Source: an uncultured Eubacteriales bacterium (GTDB lineage Bacteria; Bacillota; Clostridia; Oscillospirales; Oscillospiraceae). From it: a stretch of DNA of 64,000 nucleotides. This document shows, piece by piece, positions 60,275 to 64,000 of this stretch. Position 1 is the first letter of the stretch. Each line of letters opens with the position of its first letter. Both the position numbers and the translations under genes were made by a program. Location of the stretch: assembly GCA_902492005.1 (NCBI GenBank), contig CABUJV010000007.1, positions 1 to 64,000 on the forward strand, given 5' to 3'. The notes under the pieces were generated by a model. It saw only the letters and a list, made by a program, of their open reading frames with translations. It ran no database searches and was not told the DNA's origin.

Positions 60275-61645
60275 ATGAGTCTGACCAAAATCCGGTCGGT
60301 AGACCCAGGCAGTCCGGCCCGGCGGGCGGGAGTGCGCAGCGGCGAGACCTTGACCGAAGTCAACGGCCACCCCATCGTGGACGTGCTGGACTATAAATTT
60401 TATACCTATGATCCCAAGCTGCTTCTGAAGCTGAAAGAGGAAAACGGCCGGGAACGCACCGTCCGGGTGCGAAAGATGGAAGGGGAAGACCTGGGCCTCA
60501 ATTTTGAGACCTATTTGATGGACCGGGCCCGCTCCTGTGCCAACCGCTGTATTTTCTGCTTTGTGGACCAGATGCCCCCCGGCATGCGCGAGACGCTCTA
60601 TTTCAAGGACGACGACGCCCGGCTGTCCTTCCTGATGGGCAACTATATCACATTGACCAATCTGTCCAGGCGGGAGCTCCAGCGGATCATGGACCTGCAC
60701 ATCAGTCCCGTCAACATTTCCGTCCACGCCACGGACCCGGAGCTGCGGGCCAGGCTGCTGAAAAACCGCCGTGCGGGGGAGTGTCTGTCCATCATGGAGC
60801 AGTTTGCCCGGGCGGGGATCACGATGAACTGCCAAGTGGTCTCCTGTCCCGGCATCAACGACGGGCCCGCTCTGGACCGCACGCTGCGGGAGCTGGGCGG
60901 CCTCTATCCGGCAGTGAACAGCGTGGCCGTCGTACCGGTGGGGGTGACCCGCTTCCGGGAGGGCCTGTGCCCCATTGAGCCCTATACGGCGGCCCTGGCT
61001 GCCGAAGTGATCGGGCAGGTAGAGGGCTTTGCCGACGCCTTTCGAAGGGAACACGGCACGGCTCTGGCCTGGTGCTCGGACGAGTTTTACCTGATCGCGG
61101 GACGGGACCTGCCGGAAAAGGGTTATTACGAGGATCTGTCCCAGCTGGAGAACGGCGTTGGGATGCTGCGCCTGCTCCAGGGCCAGGCGGCGCTGGCCCT
61201 GGAGGATCTGGAGCCGGATGTGGCGCCATCGCCTTTTTCCATCGCCACCGGAATGTCCGCGGCACCCTTTTTGCAGGAAATCGTTGACAGAACCCGGGAA
61301 AAATGTGGTAATATAAAAGGAATGGTTTATCCCATTCGCAACCGCTTTTTTGGGGAGACCATCACTGTATCGGGGCTGATCACGGGCCGAGACCTGATCG
61401 AGCAGCTCCGGGGGCGGGACTTGGGCGCGCGGCTGCTGCTGCCCGCCAATATGCTGCGCACGGGGGAGCAGGTCTTTCTGGACGACGTGACAGTGGAGCA
61501 GGTGGAGGCGGCGCTGGGGGTGCCGGTGATCCCGGTGGAGGCCGGCAGCGGCTTCGACCTGGTGGACGCCATCCTGGGACTGACGGCGGAGCTCCCAGCC
61601 TATTGTCTGCCGCCGGAGGCCGAGTATTACCGCTATAACCCGTGA
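60275..61645 (+). CDS. DUF512 radical-SAM protein (TIGR03279-like)
   Basis: 456 residues. An N-terminal PDZ-like domain (VDPGSPARRAGVRSGETL) is followed by a radical-SAM core with the cluster motif CANRCIFCFVDQ near residue 88, then KDDDARLSFLMGNYITLTN, and a DUF512 C-terminus. Members are conserved in Gram-positives next to der and their reaction is unknown. AAGGAGG lies eight bases before the ATG. Confidence 0.9.
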   Translation: MSLTKIRSVDPGSPARRAGVRSGETLTEVNGHPIVDVLDYKFYTYDPKLLLKLKEENGRERTVRVRKMEGEDLGLNFETYLMDRARSCANRCIFCFVDQMPPGMRETLYFKDDDARLSFLMGNYITLTNLSRRELQRIMDLHISPVNISVHATDPELRARLLKNRRAGECLSIMEQFARAGITMNCQVVSCPGINDGPALDRTLRELGGLYPAVNSVAVVPVGVTRFREGLCPIEPYTAALAAEVIGQVEGFADAFRREHGTALAWCSDEFYLIAGRDLPEKGYYEDLSQLENGVGMLRLLQGQAALALEDLEPDVAPSPFSIATGMSAAPFLQEIVDRTREKCGNIKGMVYPIRNRFFGETITVSGLITGRDLIEQLRGRDLGARLLLPANMLRTGEQVFLDDVTVEQVEAALGVPVIPVEAGSGFDLVDAILGLTAELPAYCLPPEAEYYRYNP

Positions 61646-61667
61646 CAACAGGAATGAGAGGGATAGA

Positions 61668-62993
61668 ATGAAGCCTTTGGTAGCGATCGTAGGCCGCCCC
61701 AACGTGGGCAAGTCCATGCTGTTCAATAAACTCTGCGGCCAGCGGCTGTCCATCGTGGAGGACACCCCGGGCGTTACCCGGGACCGGCTGTACGCCGAAT
61801 GCGAGTGGTGCGGGCGCTCTTTCAACATCGTGGACACCGGCGGCATCGAGCCCTCGGCCGACACGGAGATTCTGAACTTCATGCGCAGACAGGCGGAGAT
61901 TGCCATCCAGAACGCCACGGTCATCGTGTTCCTCTGCGATATCAAGACGGGCTTGACCGCCTCCGACCAGGAGGTAGCCAATATGCTCCTGCGCTCCCGT
62001 AAGCCGGTGGTGCTGGCGGTGAACAAGATGGACCAGGTGGGTCCCACCAATCCGGATATCTACGAGTTCTATAATCTGGGCCTGGGGGACCCCATCCCGG
62101 TCTCAGCCGTCCACGGACACGGTACCGGCGAGCTTCTGGACGCCTGCATCCAATACTTTCCTCCGGAGGAGGAGGAGCGGGAAGAGGACGACGTCATCAA
62201 GGTGGCGGTCATCGGCAAGCCGAACGTGGGGAAGTCCTCTCTGGTCAACCGCATCCTGGGGGAAGAGCGGGTCATCGTCAGCGATATGGCGGGCACCACC
62301 CGGGACGCGGTGGACAGCTTTTTCGAAAACAAGCTGGGCAAGTATCTCTTTATCGACACCGCCGGGATGCGGAAGAAATCCAAGGTGGACGACCGGATCG
62401 AAAAGTTTTCGGTGCTCCGCGCCACCATGGCCATCGAACGGGCCGACGTGTGCCTCATCCTCATTGACGCCAGCGAGGGCGTGACCGAGCAGGACACCAA
62501 GGTGGCGGGACTGGCCCATGAGGCGGGCAAAGCTTGTATCATCGTGGTGAACAAGTGGGATGCGGTGGAGAAGGACGACAAGACCATGGACCGCATGCGG
62601 GAGGATGTCCGCCGGGGCCTGTCCTATATGACCTATGCCCCCATCGTGTTTATTTCGGCGTTGACCGGGCAGCGGGTGAGCCGCCTGTTCGAGCTCATCA
62701 ACTATGTCAACGATCAGGCCTCCATGCGCATCACCACGGGGATGCTCAACTCGGTGCTGGCCGACGCCACCGCACGGGTCCAGCCCCCCACCGATAAGGG
62801 CAAGCGGCTGAAGATCCTGTATATGACCCAGGTGGGCATCAAGCCGCCCCACTTCGTCTGCTTCTGCAACGATGCCAAGCTCTTCCACTTCTCGTACCAG
62901 CGGTATCTGGAGAACCAGATCCGAAATACCTTCGGCCTGGAGGGGACGCCGGTTCGGCTGACCATCCGGCAGAAGGGCGACAAGGAGGGGTAA
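61668..62993 (+). CDS. der: GTPase Der, ribosome assembly
   Basis: A double GTPase (EngA), 441 residues, required for 50S subunit maturation. G domain 1 has GRPNVGKSM at residue 8 and DTPG. G domain 2 has GKPNVGKSS near 184 and DTAG. Each has an NKxD-type motif (NKMD, NKWD). A KH-like C-terminal domain closes the protein. Confidence 0.97.
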   Translation: MKPLVAIVGRPNVGKSMLFNKLCGQRLSIVEDTPGVTRDRLYAECEWCGRSFNIVDTGGIEPSADTEILNFMRRQAEIAIQNATVIVFLCDIKTGLTASDQEVANMLLRSRKPVVLAVNKMDQVGPTNPDIYEFYNLGLGDPIPVSAVHGHGTGELLDACIQYFPPEEEEREEDDVIKVAVIGKPNVGKSSLVNRILGEERVIVSDMAGTTRDAVDSFFENKLGKYLFIDTAGMRKKSKVDDRIEKFSVLRATMAIERADVCLILIDASEGVTEQDTKVAGLAHEAGKACIIVVNKWDAVEKDDKTMDRMREDVRRGLSYMTYAPIVFISALTGQRVSRLFELINYVNDQASMRITTGMLNSVLADATARVQPPTDKGKRLKILYMTQVGIKPPHFVCFCNDAKLFHFSYQRYLENQIRNTFGLEGTPVRLTIRQKGDKEG

Positions 62994-62996
62994 GTC

Positions 62997-63698
62997 ATGG
63001 CTGGTATGGAACAGGAAATGCTCCGCTTCTTTTTCTCTGATATGGTCCTTCCGCTTCTGCTGGTGGCCTTTGCCGCCTACTTTTGCGGCTGCTTCAACGG
63101 GGCGGTCATCGTCTCAAAATATATCCTGCGGGACGATATCCGCACCCATGGCAGCGGCAACGCGGGCCTGACCAATTTTTTCCGCACCTTCGGCGGCCCG
63201 CTGACCTTTGTGGTCATCCTGACCGATGTGCTTAAGGCTGTTGTGGCCGTTTGGGTGGGTGTGCTGACGGTCCAGTATTGGGGCGGAGGTACAATATGGG
63301 CCCAAGAGGAGATCGCCCTTGCGATTGCGAAATACTGGTCCGGCCTCTTCTGCCTGCTTGGCCACATGTTTCCCTGTATGTTTGGCTTCCGGGGCGGCAA
63401 GGGCATCCTCTCCGGCGGAACCATTGCCTTCCTGCTGGACTGGCGGCTGGCTCTGCTGGCCTGGGGCGGCTTTTTGCTGCTGGCCCTGCTGACCCGCTAT
63501 GTCTCACTGGGCTCCATCTATGCCGCCGCGTCTTTTCCGGCGGGGACCTGGCTGTTCGTCAGCCATGACCGGCTCATCATGCTCCTGGCGTTCATCATCA
63601 CGGCGCTGATCCTCTGGAAGCACCGGGCCAACTTTATGCGTCTGATCCATGGAAAAGAATCCAAACTCACCTTTCACAGAAAAAAAGAGGGGGTATAA
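62997..63698 (+). CDS. plsY: Acyl-phosphate:glycerol-3-phosphate acyltransferase
   Basis: A membrane enzyme of 233 residues that starts phospholipid synthesis. The three PlsY motifs are visible: THGSGNAGLTNFFRTFG, the GHMFPCMFGFRGGKG loop and the later YVSLGSI segment. About five hydrophobic helices are present. It starts three bases after der. Confidence 0.94.
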   Translation: MAGMEQEMLRFFFSDMVLPLLLVAFAAYFCGCFNGAVIVSKYILRDDIRTHGSGNAGLTNFFRTFGGPLTFVVILTDVLKAVVAVWVGVLTVQYWGGGTIWAQEEIALAIAKYWSGLFCLLGHMFPCMFGFRGGKGILSGGTIAFLLDWRLALLAWGGFLLLALLTRYVSLGSIYAAASFPAGTWLFVSHDRLIMLLAFIITALILWKHRANFMRLIHGKESKLTFHRKKEGV

Positions 63699-63701
63699 CC
63701 A

Positions 63702-64000
63702 ATGAAGGTATCGGTCATCGGCTCCGGTGGCTGGGGCACGGCCCTGGCGCTTCTCCTGCTGGAAAATGGAAACGACGTCGCCCTGTGGTCCTACAGCGAG
63801 GAGGAGTCCCGGGTTCTGCGGGAGAAGCGGGAGAATCCGGTGCTCAAGGGAGTGCCCCTGCCCGAGGCGCTCCGCCTGACCACCGATCTGGCCTGCGTCC
63901 GGGGCTGCCAGGTGGTGGTCATGGCTACGCCCTCCTTTGCCGTGCGGAGCACCGCCCATCAGTTGGCGTCCTACCTGGAGCCCGGCGCCGTCCTGGTCTC
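63702..64000 (+). CDS. gpsA: Glycerol-3-phosphate dehydrogenase [NAD(P)+], 5' part
   Basis: The gene runs off the window end after about 99 codons. The N-terminal Rossmann motif VIGSGGWGTALALLL and VVMATPSFAVR identify GpsA, which makes sn-glycerol-3-phosphate, the substrate of PlsY encoded just upstream. GAGGGGG precedes the ATG. Confidence 0.93.
   Translation, partial: MKVSVIGSGGWGTALALLLLENGNDVALWSYSEEESRVLREKRENPVLKGVPLPEALRLTTDLACVRGCQVVVMATPSFAVRSTAHQLASYLEPGAVLV

Overview
The window is a GC-rich chromosomal segment from an endospore-forming member of the Firmicutes, most likely class Clostridia, order Oscillospirales (Flavonifractor / Intestinimonas / Pseudoflavonifractor-like). The reasons are a PolC-type replicative polymerase, the sporulation sigma factors SigE and SigG with the SigE protease SpoIIGA, YpeB and a YlmC/YmxH protein, the short HisG plus HisZ arrangement, an EFR1-type ferredoxin, strong Shine-Dalgarno sites, and many TTG/GTG starts. 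The genus is an inference from gene content and style, not from a database search.

Layout. 0-8.7 kb: the 3' end of a tRNA-Ser, a MocR regulator divergent from a heterodimeric BmrCD-like ABC exporter, the germination protein YpeB, and an Lsa/Vga-type ABC-F ribosome protection protein. Both transporter-type loci have leaders that look like transcription attenuators. 8.7-14.5 kb: gltX and trpS fire divergently from promoters that share a -35 box, and trpS runs into tagO and wecB (cell-wall polymer synthesis) and a membrane-anchored unknown. 14.5-15.8 kb: three small clostridial proteins of unknown function. 16-25 kb: phosphoesterase, coaX, MATE pump, CatA-like acetyltransferase, nth, glyA, rarA, an S1-domain protein, DUF951 and an isolated hisC. 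25-32 kb: a decayed radical-SAM fragment, spoIIGA-sigE, a YjbR protein, sigG, an EFR1 ferredoxin, an unusual pair (PqqD-like/PP-loop enzyme plus an exported permuted NlpC/P60 protein) and ylmC.

32-44.6 kb is the conserved rpsB-tsf / pyrH-frr-uppS-cdsA-dxr-rseP-ispG-polC array, which joins translation, isoprenoid and phospholipid synthesis and replication. 44.7-51.2 kb is a tight nine-gene histidine operon, hisZGDBHAFIE, lacking only hisC (found at 24 kb) and a recognisable histidinol-phosphatase. 51.2-52.1 kb holds ybaK and a hotdog thioesterase.

52.1-54.3 kb is visibly AT-richer and gene-poor. It holds a GNAT acetyltransferase and, on the minus strand, a complete expression cassette: consensus promoter, 16-codon leader peptide, terminator and ribosome site, ending in what looks like only the C-terminus of an RsgA-like GTPase. 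It reads as the scar of an acquired element. 54.3-58.2 kb is a polyamine transporter operon (potABCD). 58.3-64 kb carries an RluA-family pseudouridine synthase, yceD-rpmF, a DUF512 radical-SAM protein, der, plsY and the start of gpsA.

Promoters recognisable for several sigma factors match the genes they precede: a SigG-type site before ypeB, a SigF-type site before sigG, and a long-spacer Spo0A/SigA-like site before spoIIGA. All product names come from reading motifs by eye; no similarity search was run.
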